64,000 nt of DNA from CAYJEQ01 sp964369235 (GTDB lineage: Bacteria > Bacillota > Clostridia > Oscillospirales > Ruminococcaceae). Position 1 is the stretch's first letter. Each line of letters starts with the position of its first letter. The translations under genes were made by a program, and so were the position numbers. The DNA lies in NCBI GenBank assembly GCA_964369235.1, contig CAYJEQ010000005.1, positions 1-64,000 of the forward strand. Reading direction: 5' to 3'. The notes beneath the pieces were generated by a model. The model searched no databases and was not told the origin of the DNA. It was given only the letters and a program-made list of their open reading frames with translations. Positions 16,507 to 25,354 of the stretch are shown here, piece after piece.

Positions 16507-16785
16507 TTATAGTGTTTTAGGTAATATTTTTTCCACATCTGTATGTGGTCTTGGGATTACATGTGTAGATACTACACAACCCACCTTAGCTGCTGCTACT
16601 GCTCCTGCTTCTGTAGATGCTTTTACAGCACCAACATCACCACGAACCATTACAGTCACTAGACCTGAACCTATTTTCTCGTAGCCTACCAATGTTACAT
16701 TGGCAGATTTAACCATTGCATCAGCAGCCTCAATAGCGCCAACTAAACCTTTGGTTTCAACCATTCCTAATGCTTCTCTCTGCAT
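16507..16785 (-). CDS. pduA: PduA, major BMC hexamer shell protein
   Basis: A 92-residue single BMC domain (EALGMVETKGLVGAIEAADAM, then YEKIGSGLVTVMVRGD, ending HVIPRPHTDVEKILPKTL). It is nearly the same as PduJ of this operon but differs around residues 57-75. It is the first gene of the operon, with a strong GAAAGGAGG site. PduA pores are thought to admit the diol substrate. Confidence 0.95.
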   Translation of the reverse strand: MQREALGMVETKGLVGAIEAADAMVKSANVTLVGYEKIGSGLVTVMVRGDVGAVKASTEAGAVAAAKVGCVVSTHVIPRPHTDVEKILPKTL

Positions 16786-17060
16786 AATTAACCTCCTTTC
16801 GCCCTTTTATAGCCAAGTCATATACCAATTAAATATATGGCCTGTTTCCATTATATAACATTTTAGTGCAACTTTCTTGCTCAGTGTAGAGATTTTTTTT
16901 ACATCAATTTGAATATTTTTCACTGAAATGTTCACAGAAAAACTATTGACAATAACCAAGTGGTTTTTTTTTACATATAGGTGTATTTAGTCGATGCTCT
17001 AACAATTTTCCATTGTAAATATTATGAAATTTACCTATATATTTAATACAATGTAAAAAA
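16786..17060 (-). promoter_or_regulatory. Leader and promoter region of the pdu operon
   Basis: About 275 bases with no gene. A TATAAT -10 candidate (minus strand, bases 16850-16855) has no good -35 at 17 bases (AAGAAA), which would fit an activator-dependent promoter such as a PocR-type one; no regulator gene is in the window. The T-rich tracts and the imperfect palindrome around 16811-16842 are other possible control sites. I found no cobalamin riboswitch B12-box. Confidence 0.4.
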
Positions 17061-17150
17061 GTTGTATAGCAAATCTTAGGGGACAGTCCCTCTCCATCAG
17101 CGAGGGACTGTCCCCTAAGATAATTTCACCCTAACAATTAATATAGTGCC
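17061..17150. repeat. Dispersed palindromic repeat, copy B
   Basis: A 20-bp perfect stem (17073-17092 with 17102-17121) with core GGGGACAGTCCC and loop TCCATCAGC, flanked by outer ends TATAGCAAAT and CTAACAATTAATATAGTGCC shared with the other copies. It lies between the gldA terminator and the pdu promoter. Confidence 0.9.
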
Positions 17151-17197
17151 TACAAAAAAGAGAACAAAAATTATGTAAAATAATTTTTGTTCTCTTT
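17151..17197 (-). terminator. Intrinsic terminator of gldA
   Basis: A perfect 18-bp stem (17157-17174 with 17180-17197) and 5-base loop, followed on the minus strand by TTTTTT. It lies just beyond the gldA stop and separates gldA transcription from the pdu operon. Its symmetry would also allow termination from the other strand. Confidence 0.9.
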
Positions 17198-17233
17198 ATA
17201 TTGTAAATCTTTACTATTAAATATTATAAAAAA

Positions 17234-18322
17234 TCATAATGTACTACCCAGTGCATCTGCTGAAATTATCGCTGCATATACATCATCAGCCGTGACAGGG
17301 AATGGCATATTATGGATTGTTTCACCTTCTACTGCTGCCAGTTTAGCTACTTCCATAATTTCTTCTGGTTTAACAGTGTCAATGCCCATTTCCTTTAGAG
17401 TTGTAGGTAGGCCTACTGCTCTACAGAAGAAAACTAGCTCCTCTATTTCTTCTAGTGGTGCATTTTCTAGCACTAGCTGTACTAGAGTACCAAAAGCAAC
17501 CTTCTCACCATGATATAGGTGGTGACACTCTTTAATTACTGTAAATCCATTGTGGATTGCATGGGCTGCTGCTAGTCCACCACTTTCAAAACCCAGTCCT
17601 GATAGTAGTGTATTTGCTTCAATAATATTTTCTACTGCTTTGGTGCAAACTTTTTTCTCAGCTGCTAACTTAGCCTTTACACCTTCGTTAATTAGTGTAT
17701 TGTAGCACAGTTCAGACAGTGCCATTGCTGCAAGTGTGTTGGTGCCACCTGCACAGGTAGATGAATTAGATGCTGCTGTAGCTCTAGCCTCAAAATATGT
17801 TGCCAGTGCATCACCCATACCTGCTACAAGCAGTCTTACAGGTGCATTTACTATAATAGTGCTATCTACAAGCACTAGATTTGGATTTGCTGGTAGGAAT
17901 AGGTATCTTTCAAAAACACCTTCATCTGTATATATTACTGATAAAGCAGAACAAGGTGCGTCTGTAGATGCAATTGTCGGCACTATAACCACTGGGCATT
18001 TGCCGTAATGAGCCACTGCCTTAGCTGTATCGTGGATTTTACCACCACCAATACCTACTACTACATTACAATCGTTGTTTTTTGCTATGTCTAGTACACG
18101 ATTGATTTCATTTTCAGAGCATTCACCATTAAATGCTTCATAAACTACTGTACAACCAGCACCACTAAAGCTAGTATTTAGCACATCTCCAGTTCTCTTA
18201 AGCCCACTCTCACTAATTAGCACTAGGACTTTATCCCCTAGATTTTTTGTATATGTGCCTATTTCTGATATTACTCCTGCACCCTGTACATATTTATTAG
18301 GTGATATTATAACTTTAGCCAT
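17234..18322 (-). CDS. gldA: Glycerol dehydrogenase (iron/zinc-type alcohol dehydrogenase family)
   Basis: A 362-residue NAD-dependent glycerol dehydrogenase. Key motifs: VVGIGGGKIHDTAKAVA for nucleotide binding, VPTIASTDAPCSALSVIY, the metal-ligand segment VAGMGDALATYFEARA, and histidines in AAHAIHNGFT and LYHGEKVAFG. It oxidises glycerol to dihydroxyacetone, or can reduce small ketones and aldehydes, recycling NAD+. Its closeness to pdu suggests it disposes of, or supplies, reducing equivalents for the dehydratase pathway in place of pduQ, but its own terminator shows it is a separate transcript. Strong AAGGAGG ribosome site. Confidence 0.93.
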   Translation of the reverse strand: MAKVIISPNKYVQGAGVISEIGTYTKNLGDKVLVLISESGLKRTGDVLNTSFSGAGCTVVYEAFNGECSENEINRVLDIAKNNDCNVVVGIGGGKIHDTAKAVAHYGKCPVVIVPTIASTDAPCSALSVIYTDEGVFERYLFLPANPNLVLVDSTIIVNAPVRLLVAGMGDALATYFEARATAASNSSTCAGGTNTLAAMALSELCYNTLINEGVKAKLAAEKKVCTKAVENIIEANTLLSGLGFESGGLAAAHAIHNGFTVIKECHHLYHGEKVAFGTLVQLVLENAPLEEIEELVFFCRAVGLPTTLKEMGIDTVKPEEIMEVAKLAAVEGETIHNMPFPVTADDVYAAIISADALGSTL

Positions 18323-18380
18323 GGCATTACGCCCTCCTTAATTTTGATTAATATTATTTTAACAATCTTTTCCATTAATG

Positions 18381-18424
18381 TACAGGTAATTTTTTGAGGT
18401 TCTATTGCCAAATAATTACCTGTA
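18381..18424. other. 11-bp inverted repeat upstream of gldA
   Basis: TACAGGTAATT (18381-18391) and AATTACCTGTA (18414-18424) are perfectly complementary around a 22-base loop, in the gap between the yibE-like stop and gldA. No U-tract follows, so an operator or weak hairpin is as likely as a terminator. The loop contains GGTTCTATTGCCAAAT, resembling the outer end of the dispersed repeats. Confidence 0.45.
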
Positions 18425-18482
18425 TTATCCTTATTATATAATTTCTAAATATCAAAAAAATCCCACTATAGTAAATATACCT

Positions 18483-19628
18483 TTAAGACTTTGCTGTAAT
18501 GTTTTCTTTAGATTTTTTATCCGTTAGTAGATATCCTGCACATAGGGCTGTAAGAGGTGCTACACTTACAAGGCCTATACTACCCACTATAGTATCCAGT
18601 ATCTCAGCTGAAACATATTTGTAGTTTAAGATATTATCAATAGGTGTCCCCTGTGCCATAAATACCATAAGCAATGACATATATCCACCAGAGTATGCCA
18701 GCAGCAGTGTTGTAGTCATAGTTCCCATAGCAGCTCTACCTACATTCATGCCACTTTTTACAGCTTCTATAGCTGTAATATCTGGTTTTTTCTCTACTAC
18801 TTCATTTATTGAGGAGGTTATATCTACAGCTAAATCCATAACTGCCCCAGAAGACCCAATAAATATACTTGCTACAAAAATCTGTGTTAGGTCAAGATTA
18901 GGAAAACCACTGTACAGTAGACTTTCTGAGTTTGCCATAACAGCGCCGTTAATAATAAATAAATCAGTAAATATCATACCCATTATTAAGGTAACCACAC
19001 TGCCAGCAATAGAGCCTATAGTAGCAGACACCATCATTCTATCAAAGCCAAAGACCAAGGAGATTATCACAATAGTAAGTACCACAGTAATTAAAAAACT
19101 AATATATATGGGATTAAATCCATCTAGGTAGCTAGGAATAAGCACCTTCCATATCATTAGTATGGTTATAGCAAAGCTAAGTATTGCTCTTACTCCAGTA
19201 GCCCCTGCTACCACTATTAGAAACACAGCAAATATCCCTACTAGAATTATCTCCATATCTATACGGTAATGATCTATCATAGATATAGTGCCTATCTGAC
19301 CATCTACAGTGGAGATTAACACCAATGCTTCATCACCTATCTGAAATATCTTATCATTTTCTAGGGAGCCTGTTAGCATATTATAACCTTCTCCAGCTTG
19401 TCCTTTAAAAGTACCATCTTTAATTTTAAGGCTACAGGTTTGATCCCCAGAGTTTACCACCCCTACTGTTAGCACATTGGTATTATCCACTGCAACCACC
19501 TCTGCCACAGCACGCTCTCTATCCTGATAGATAACTGCATCTTCGTATCCTGTAGGCAGTAGCAGTAACACAGCTAGTATTATAAAGCTAAGTATTACTG
19601 CCATATTATTTCTGAGAATTTTTTTCAT
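18483..19628 (-). CDS. YibE/F family membrane protein
   Basis: A 381-residue integral membrane protein of the YibE/F family, function unknown. An N-terminal membrane anchor (about 10-27) is followed by an extracytoplasmic beta-rich region (about 30-120), then about seven membrane helices from residue 125 onward. The FIGSSGAVMDLAVDITSSINEV and GRAAMGTMTTTLLLAYSGG segments are the family signature. It appears monocistronic, between the phosphatase and gldA. Known genetics does not tie it to either neighbour. Confidence 0.85.
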   Translation of the reverse strand: MKKILRNNMAVILSFIILAVLLLLPTGYEDAVIYQDRERAVAEVVAVDNTNVLTVGVVNSGDQTCSLKIKDGTFKGQAGEGYNMLTGSLENDKIFQIGDEALVLISTVDGQIGTISMIDHYRIDMEIILVGIFAVFLIVVAGATGVRAILSFAITILMIWKVLIPSYLDGFNPIYISFLITVVLTIVIISLVFGFDRMMVSATIGSIAGSVVTLIMGMIFTDLFIINGAVMANSESLLYSGFPNLDLTQIFVASIFIGSSGAVMDLAVDITSSINEVVEKKPDITAIEAVKSGMNVGRAAMGTMTTTLLLAYSGGYMSLLMVFMAQGTPIDNILNYKYVSAEILDTIVGSIGLVSVAPLTALCAGYLLTDKKSKENITAKS

Positions 19629-19653
19629 TGTTGTGATTATACCTTTCTTTAGC

Positions 19654-19671
19654 TTGAAAATTTATTTTCAA
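19654..19671. repeat. Short palindrome TTGAAAA-TTTA-TTTTCAA
   Basis: A 7-bp stem with a 4-base loop in the leader of the yibE-like gene, like the GTTTGAAA palindromes at 9050 and 35514. Just beyond it, at about 19718-19752, a 13-base direct repeat TTAGTCAGCTAAA occurs twice. Confidence 0.45.
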
Positions 19672-19770
19672 ACTAGTGACCATGATTTAAGATATTTTGT
19701 AGGCTTATAAGCTACCTAGATTTTTAGTCAGCTAAAGTTTTAGTCAGCTAAAAGTATAGCTGTAACTACA

Positions 19771-19805
19771 CCACAAAATCTGACTGCTACTAAGCAGCCA
19801 GATTT
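19771..19805 (-). terminator. Intrinsic terminator of the alkaline phosphatase gene
   Basis: A 12-bp stem with one G-U/A-C position (19776-19788 with 19793-19805), loop ACTA, followed on the minus strand by TTTTG. It lies 22 bases after the stop codon. Confidence 0.75.
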
Positions 19806-19827
19806 CATGATTATAATAAGATGGGAT

Positions 19828-21342
19828 TTATCTAATTTCTAGGATTTCTGCTAGGTTGTGGTAGATATCTGTGTTATCATAAGTACCACCGAACATCTCA
19901 GCACCTACACCCTGTGCATAAGTACCTACTGTTGTTGCTGTATGAGAATAAGAGCTAAAATCAACACCTGCTTTATTATTTAGAACATGAGTAATAGTTA
20001 CTGTTAGAGGATCATATCCGCCGTAGATAATACCTGATTCCTGCTCACCTACTGTAGCACCATGTACGGACACATTGTATGCATCTCTGATTTTTTCTAG
20101 CTCATAATCAGTTAGTTTAAAGTCACTTGTATCTGTTGGGTTAGTTGTAAGTCCAAAGTAGCTTTCAATATCTTTTAGCACTGTTTCAAAAGGGGTTTTG
20201 TTAGCGATGTAGCCTTCTACATAATCAGCTTCAAAAGCTTCGTAGGAACCCTGCTGATAACCAATCATATTAAGGAATGTATCGTATTTTGTACCAGCAT
20301 AACCGATGGATAGTCCACCTGTTTCATGGTCACCAGTTACAACTATTAGTGTTTCATCTGGGTGCTTCTCATAAAACTCATAAGCTTCCTGTATAGCCTT
20401 ATCAAATGCTAGTGTATCAGAGATAGAGGATCTTGCATCATTCGCATGGCAAGCCCAGTCGATTTTACCAGCTTCTACCATCATAAAGAAACCTTCATCA
20501 TTGTCTAGCACTTCGATACCTTTTTCTACATAGTCAGCTAATGCCCACATATTATCTTCACGGTCACTTTCGTATGGAAGTGCACCGCCATTTGTGTCCT
20601 CACCTACAATAATTACCTTACCTGTGTTTTCATCTACCTTCTCAGCTGCTGCCTGATCTTCAAGAATTACTGTATAGCCTGCTTCTTCTGCTAGGCTGTA
20701 GATATTTTCCTGATCGCCTGTTTTGCCTTCTGGCTGATTAATAGCACCACCAGCAAAATAATCAAAGTCAGATTCCACTAGTTCTAATGCAATGTCATAG
20801 TAGTTATTTCTTGATTCGTTATGGGCATAGTAAGCTGCTGGTGTAGCATGGTTAATTGTTACGCTGGATACAATGCCGATTTTATAATCTTTTTGCTCTT
20901 TTAACTGTTCTGCAATTGTTTCGTATTTCTGGGTAAAGGTTTCATTCATATTAATTGTGCCACTGTATGTTTTCTCACCTGTTGCTAGGGAAGTTGCTGT
21001 GGAAGCTGAGTCTGGTGCAAAAGATGTAGAGTCATAGGTAGAAGTAATACCAGCTACATCAAAATCCATAAAGCTCAGTCTTTCCTTACTTACTAGAATA
21101 TCTGAGCCCTCTGGCTGATTAAGTGTGTCTATATAGTAGTTAGCCAGCTGTGTTTGTGAGTGGCTCATACCATCTCCTACAAACATAAATACATATTTAG
21201 GCATATCTCCATCATAACTCCCCACCACTCTTGTGGAAGCTTCTGCTGTTTCTACTGGAGTAGTAATTGCTGATACTGCGTTTACTCCTATTGCTGCTAC
21301 CATTGCTAAAGTAATTCCTTTAATTAATAAGCTTTTTTTCAT
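19828..21342 (-). CDS. phoA: Secreted alkaline phosphatase (PhoA family)
   Basis: A 504-residue phosphomonoesterase. The signal peptide is MKKSLLIKGITLAMVAAIG followed by an AXA-like site near residue 25-37. Catalytic motifs: FMFVGDGMSHSQ (metal site), DSASTATSLATG (nucleophile Ser in DSAS), WACHANDARSS and VVTGDHETGGLS (metal histidines). The C-terminal histidine-containing segment SYSHTATTVGTYAQG is the last metal-site loop. Its role is phosphate release outside the cell. I start at the second ATG (21342), which gives a better-spaced AAGGATGG site and a normal signal peptide. A PhoP/PhoB box was looked for upstream; TTAACA-like words exist but are not convincingly spaced. Confidence 0.93.
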   Translation of the reverse strand: MKKSLLIKGITLAMVAAIGVNAVSAITTPVETAEASTRVVGSYDGDMPKYVFMFVGDGMSHSQTQLANYYIDTLNQPEGSDILVSKERLSFMDFDVAGITSTYDSTSFAPDSASTATSLATGEKTYSGTINMNETFTQKYETIAEQLKEQKDYKIGIVSSVTINHATPAAYYAHNESRNNYYDIALELVESDFDYFAGGAINQPEGKTGDQENIYSLAEEAGYTVILEDQAAAEKVDENTGKVIIVGEDTNGGALPYESDREDNMWALADYVEKGIEVLDNDEGFFMMVEAGKIDWACHANDARSSISDTLAFDKAIQEAYEFYEKHPDETLIVVTGDHETGGLSIGYAGTKYDTFLNMIGYQQGSYEAFEADYVEGYIANKTPFETVLKDIESYFGLTTNPTDTSDFKLTDYELEKIRDAYNVSVHGATVGEQESGIIYGGYDPLTVTITHVLNNKAGVDFSSYSHTATTVGTYAQGVGAEMFGGTYDNTDIYHNLAEILEIR

Positions 21343-21556
21343 TTTAGTGACCATCCTTATTTTTTATATTTTCTCTGTCCATAGTTATATTAATACACTA
21401 TTAACATATTGCAAACAAATCAAAGTAAAATCACCGTTAAATAAAATCCACTTTTGTAAGATAATATAGCTTACCTGACAAAATCCCCCTTACAATGTTA
21501 ACAAAGTAAATTATCTGTATATTTTCTTGTTAAGGTAAAGATTTTGGTAATTATAT
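21343..21556. other. Leader of phoA, AT-rich intergenic region
   Basis: About 210 bases without a gene upstream of the phosphatase. Several TTAACA-like hexamers occur (for example around 21400 and 21495), the type of word bound by PhoP in Firmicutes, but no regular tandem spacing could be confirmed by eye. No other structure stands out. Confidence 0.3.
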
Positions 21557-21641
21557 GGCTCTATATTAATTGTTGGGGTAAAATTCAGTTGGGGTACCGT
21601 CCATCGGCGAGGGACGGTACCCCAACATTTGATATTGAACC
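21557..21641. repeat. Dispersed palindromic repeat, copy C
   Basis: A 15-bp perfect stem (21588-21602 with 21612-21626) with core GGGGTACCGTCC and loop ATCGGCGAG, flanked by GGCTCTATATTAATTGTTGG on the left and CATTTGATATTGAACC on the right. Left and right ends are themselves inverted repeats. It lies between the phoA leader and the hyd terminator. Confidence 0.9.
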
Positions 21642-21682
21642 TTCCTTTTTTTATCGCCTACTCCTACTATTGACAAAGAGCC

Positions 21683-21721
21683 GCAAAAAAAGACAGCAAC
21701 CAATATAGTTACTGTCTTTTA
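21683..21721 (-). terminator. Intrinsic terminator of the hydrogenase operon
   Basis: AAAAGACAG-C-AAC (21688-21700) pairs with GTT-A-CTGTCTTTT (21708-21720) with one mismatch, and is followed on the minus strand by a run of seven T. It lies about 60 bases after the hydA stop. Confidence 0.85.
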
Positions 21722-21778
21722 TAATGATTATCTAATACATCTATTTGATGCTACTAGAAATGTTTTACTAGTTATCTA

Positions 21779-23536
21779 CTAAAACTTACTTCTAGCTTTA
21801 TACTTAGTATGTAGTATTTCATGAGCTTTATGTCCACCAAATTCGTCATTAAAGAACTCTGTGTAGATTTTCTTTAGAACTGGGTTTTCATGGCTCTTTC
21901 TCAGTGTATCCTTAGCATCATCAGCATATAGTGCTGCTGCTCTCTGGCTTCTTAGATCAACGAAGTTTCTAACTGTAGCACTCTGTACTGGCTGTCCACC
22001 ACCGTTAATACAACCACCTGGGCAACCCATAATTTCGATAAAGTCATACTCAACTTCACCTGCTTTAATTCTATCAAGAAGAGTCTGAGCATTTCTTAGG
22101 CCAGATGCAACTGCAACTCTAACCTTAGTGCCTTTAAGGTCGTAGGTAGCTTCTTTAATACCTTCCATACCACGAACTTCCATAAAGTCAAGGCTTGTAG
22201 CTGGTAGCTCTTCCCCTGTTACCCACTCAGCAGCAGTTCTTAGAGCAGCTTCCATAACACCACCGGTAGCACCGAAGATTGTAGCAGCACCTGTGGAAAC
22301 ACCTAGTGGTGCATCAAATGTGCTATCTGGAAGATGTCTAAAGTAGATACCAGCTCTGCTAATCATACGAGCAAGCTCTCTTGTTGTTAGAGCAATATCA
22401 ACATCGGAGATTCCTTCTCCAGCTGCACACTCATGGTCACGCTTAGTTTCAAACTTCTTAGCTGTACAAGGCATAATACCTACAACTACAATATCCTTAG
22501 GATCTAGGTTGTTTTCCTTAGCATACCATGTTTTAGCTAGAGCACCAAACATCTGCTGTGGTGATTTACAAGTAGATAGATTTGGAATCATCTCTGGGTA
22601 GTAATGCTCACAGAATTTTACCCAACCTGGAGAACAGGAGGTAATCATTGGCAGTGTGCCACCCTTAGTAAATCTTTCGATAAACTCGTTAGCTTCCTCT
22701 ACAATTGTAAAGTCAGCAGCAAGGTCGGTATCATATACACCATCAAAGCCCAGTAGACGCAGTGCGGTTACCATCTTACCCTCTACATTAGAACCAATGG
22801 ACATACCAAAAGCTTCCCCTAGAGTTACACGAATAGATGGAGCCGTCTGTACAATAACATGCTTTGTTGGATCATTAATAGCTGCCCACACATCTTCTGT
22901 ATGGTCTTTTTCTGTAATAGCACCTGTTGGACATACTACGATACACTGTCCACAGGATACACACGCTACCTCACCTAAGTCCATGTCAAAGGCACAACCT
23001 ATATGAGTATTAAATCCTCTGTCATTGACGCCGATTACAGATACTGACTGCCACTTCTTACACGCAGCTACACATCTACGACATAGGATACATTTATTAT
23101 TATCACGAACCATATGAATTGCTGAGTCATCAAAGTCATATCTAACATTCTCACCAGCAAATCTATCTTCGTCCTCAACATTAAAGTCCTGACAAAGTTT
23201 CTGTAACTCACAGTTGTTAGCTCTTAGACAGGATAGACATTTCTTGTCATGAGTGGATAGTATTAGCTCTAGGTTGTTTCTTCTAGAATCAAATACCCTT
23301 GTGCTGTTTGTCAGTATTTCCATACCTTCTGATACTGGATGCACACAGGAAGCTACTAGGTTTTTTGCACCCTTAACTTCTACTACACAGATACGACAAG
23401 CACCGATTTCGTTAATCTCTCTTAGGTAACACAGTGTAGGAATCTCAATACTATTCTCCCTACATGCTTCAAGTATTGTGGAGCCAGGTGTAACTTTTGC
23501 ATCTACACCATTTATTTTAATATTAATTAGTTCCAT
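21779..23536 (-). CDS. hydA: HydA, catalytic subunit of electron-bifurcating-type [FeFe] hydrogenase
   Basis: A 585-residue multi-cluster [FeFe] hydrogenase. Domain order: N-terminal [2Fe-2S] (Cys36, 47, 50, 64), His-Cys [4Fe-4S] segment HDKKCLSCLRANNC (96-109), two ferredoxin-type clusters (CILCRRCVAAC, 149-159; CVSCGQCIVVCP, 192-203), and the H-cluster domain with L1 TSCSPGW (299-305), L2 MPCTAKKFE (355-363) and L3 MGCPGGCINGGGQP (503-516). The small-subunit-like domain follows (FFNDEFGGHKAHEILHTKY). L1 reads TSCSP rather than the more common TSCCP. With HydB and HydC it should couple NADH and reduced ferredoxin oxidation to hydrogen evolution. It is the last gene of the operon. Confidence 0.94.
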   Translation of the reverse strand: MELINIKINGVDAKVTPGSTILEACRENSIEIPTLCYLREINEIGACRICVVEVKGAKNLVASCVHPVSEGMEILTNSTRVFDSRRNNLELILSTHDKKCLSCLRANNCELQKLCQDFNVEDEDRFAGENVRYDFDDSAIHMVRDNNKCILCRRCVAACKKWQSVSVIGVNDRGFNTHIGCAFDMDLGEVACVSCGQCIVVCPTGAITEKDHTEDVWAAINDPTKHVIVQTAPSIRVTLGEAFGMSIGSNVEGKMVTALRLLGFDGVYDTDLAADFTIVEEANEFIERFTKGGTLPMITSCSPGWVKFCEHYYPEMIPNLSTCKSPQQMFGALAKTWYAKENNLDPKDIVVVGIMPCTAKKFETKRDHECAAGEGISDVDIALTTRELARMISRAGIYFRHLPDSTFDAPLGVSTGAATIFGATGGVMEAALRTAAEWVTGEELPATSLDFMEVRGMEGIKEATYDLKGTKVRVAVASGLRNAQTLLDRIKAGEVEYDFIEIMGCPGGCINGGGQPVQSATVRNFVDLRSQRAAALYADDAKDTLRKSHENPVLKKIYTEFFNDEFGGHKAHEILHTKYKARSKF

Positions 23537-23552
23537 AGTTTCACCTATCCCC

Positions 23553-25340
23553 CTACTTCTTGATTATTGCATTAAAACGGCATTTGTCAATACAAGCACC
23601 ACATTTAACACATTTCTCGGTATCAATTACATGAGCTGTTTTTACAGAGCCTGTAATAGCATCTGCTGGACAAACCTTAGCACATAGTGTACAACCCTTA
23701 CAAGCTTCTGGTATTACTACAAAGCTTAGTAGATCCTTACACACACCAGATGGACATCTTTTCTCTAGGATATGTGCTTCGTACTCATCTCTAAAGAATT
23801 TCAGTGTACTTAGTACTGGGTTTGGTGCTGTCTGTCCAAGACCACATAGGGAGTTTTCCTTAATATGATGGCAAAGTTTTTCCATCTTATCAATATCAGC
23901 CATTGTAGCCTCGCCCTTAGAAATCTTTTCTAGCATTTCGTATAGTCTTTTTGTACCGATACGACATGGCACACATTTACCACAGCTCTCGTCTACTGTA
24001 AACTCTAGGAAGAATTTAGCGATGTCAACCATACAGTTGTCTTCATCCATTACGATTAGACCACCAGATCCCATCATGGATCCGATTTCTACTAGGTTGT
24101 CAAAGTCAATCTCGATGTCTAGGTACTGAGGAGGGATACATCCACCAGATGGACCACCTGTCTGAGCAGCTTTAAACTTCTTGCCATCAGGGATACCACC
24201 ACCGATTTCTTCAATAACTTCTCTTAGGGTTGTACCCATTGGAATTTCAACTAGACCAGTATTGTTAATCTTACCACCTAGTGCGAATACCTTAGTACCC
24301 TTAGAACGCTCGGTACCCATTGCGCTAAACCACTGAGATCCATTTAGGATGATCTGTGGGATATTTGCGTATGTTTCAACATTGTTAAGGATTGTTGGCT
24401 TGCCAAACAGCCCCTTAACTGCTGGGAATGGAGGTCTTGGACGAGGCTCACCACGATTACCTTCAATAGAGGTCATCAGTGCTGTTTCCTCACCACATAC
24501 GAATGCACCAGCACCCAGTCTAATATGTAGGTCAAAACTAAAGTCACTACCAAAGATATTCTTACCTAGTAGACCCATCTCTCTAGCCTGATCAATAGCA
24601 ATCTGTAGTCTATCTACTGCAATAGGATACTCAGCTCTTACATAAACAAAACCTTCATCAGATCCGATTGCATAAGCTGCAATAGCCATTGCTTCAATTA
24701 GTACATGTGGATCACCCTCTAGGATGGATCTGTCCATAAATGCACCTGGATCCCCCTCATCGGCATTACAACACACATACTTCTTCTCAGAAGGTGTTCC
24801 CTTAGCAAAGCTCCACTTTAGACCAGTGGAGAAACCACCGCCCCCACGTCCACGAAGACCGGAGTCTTTAACACAAGAGATAACTTCCTCTGGTGTCATC
24901 TCTGTTAGCACTTTACCAAGAGCCTGATAACCATCATAAGCAATATATTCGTTAATATCTTCTGGATCGATTACACCACAGTTTTTAAGGGCAATTCTAA
25001 GCTGCTTCTTATAAAATCCTGTGTTATCCAGTGAGGTAACTGTATCTTCTTTAACTGTTTCTTTGTATAGAAGTCTTTTTACAATTCTACCCTTTAGTAG
25101 GTGTTCTTCTACAATCTCTGGAATATCATTAATATTAACCATAGAATAGAATGCACCCTCTGGATAGATAATCATAATAGGGCCTAATGCACATAAACCA
25201 AAACATCCTGTTTTGATAACTTTAATTTCTTTTGCTATGCCAGCTTTTTCAATGTTATTTTCTAAAGCCTCTATAATACGCTCGCTGCCTGAGGAAGTAC
25301 ATCCAGTACCACCACAAACAAGTACATGGGAACGATACAT
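23553..25340 (-). CDS. hydB: HydB, NuoF-like NADH/FMN subunit of the hydrogenase
   Basis: A 595-residue flavoprotein. The N-terminal thioredoxin-like [2Fe-2S] domain (VCGGTGCTSSGS, then TGCFGLCALGP, residues about 7-55) is followed by the NuoF core with GLRGRGGGGFSTGLKW for NADH/FMN and ADEGDPGAFMDR, the [4Fe-4S] motif ESCGKCVPCRIG with its distal cysteine in NSLCGLGQ, and two C-terminal ferredoxin clusters (CKGCTLCAKVCP, CVKCGACIDKC). This layout matches the bifurcating HydB subunits. I start at the ATG at 25340, seven bases after AGGAGG; a GTG codon directly before it is less likely. Confidence 0.94.
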   Translation of the reverse strand: MYRSHVLVCGGTGCTSSGSERIIEALENNIEKAGIAKEIKVIKTGCFGLCALGPIMIIYPEGAFYSMVNINDIPEIVEEHLLKGRIVKRLLYKETVKEDTVTSLDNTGFYKKQLRIALKNCGVIDPEDINEYIAYDGYQALGKVLTEMTPEEVISCVKDSGLRGRGGGGFSTGLKWSFAKGTPSEKKYVCCNADEGDPGAFMDRSILEGDPHVLIEAMAIAAYAIGSDEGFVYVRAEYPIAVDRLQIAIDQAREMGLLGKNIFGSDFSFDLHIRLGAGAFVCGEETALMTSIEGNRGEPRPRPPFPAVKGLFGKPTILNNVETYANIPQIILNGSQWFSAMGTERSKGTKVFALGGKINNTGLVEIPMGTTLREVIEEIGGGIPDGKKFKAAQTGGPSGGCIPPQYLDIEIDFDNLVEIGSMMGSGGLIVMDEDNCMVDIAKFFLEFTVDESCGKCVPCRIGTKRLYEMLEKISKGEATMADIDKMEKLCHHIKENSLCGLGQTAPNPVLSTLKFFRDEYEAHILEKRCPSGVCKDLLSFVVIPEACKGCTLCAKVCPADAITGSVKTAHVIDTEKCVKCGACIDKCRFNAIIKK

Positions 25341-25354
25341 CACATTACCTCCTA

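Noticed and set aside
16786..17060. Cobalamin riboswitch ahead of pduA
   Set aside because: No B12-box-like GCCACTG element or long paired domain could be found; the region is mostly T/A-rich.
21343..21556. PhoP box upstream of alkaline phosphatase
   Set aside because: TTAACA-like hexamers exist but are not in the regular tandem spacing needed, and AT-rich sequence produces such words by chance.
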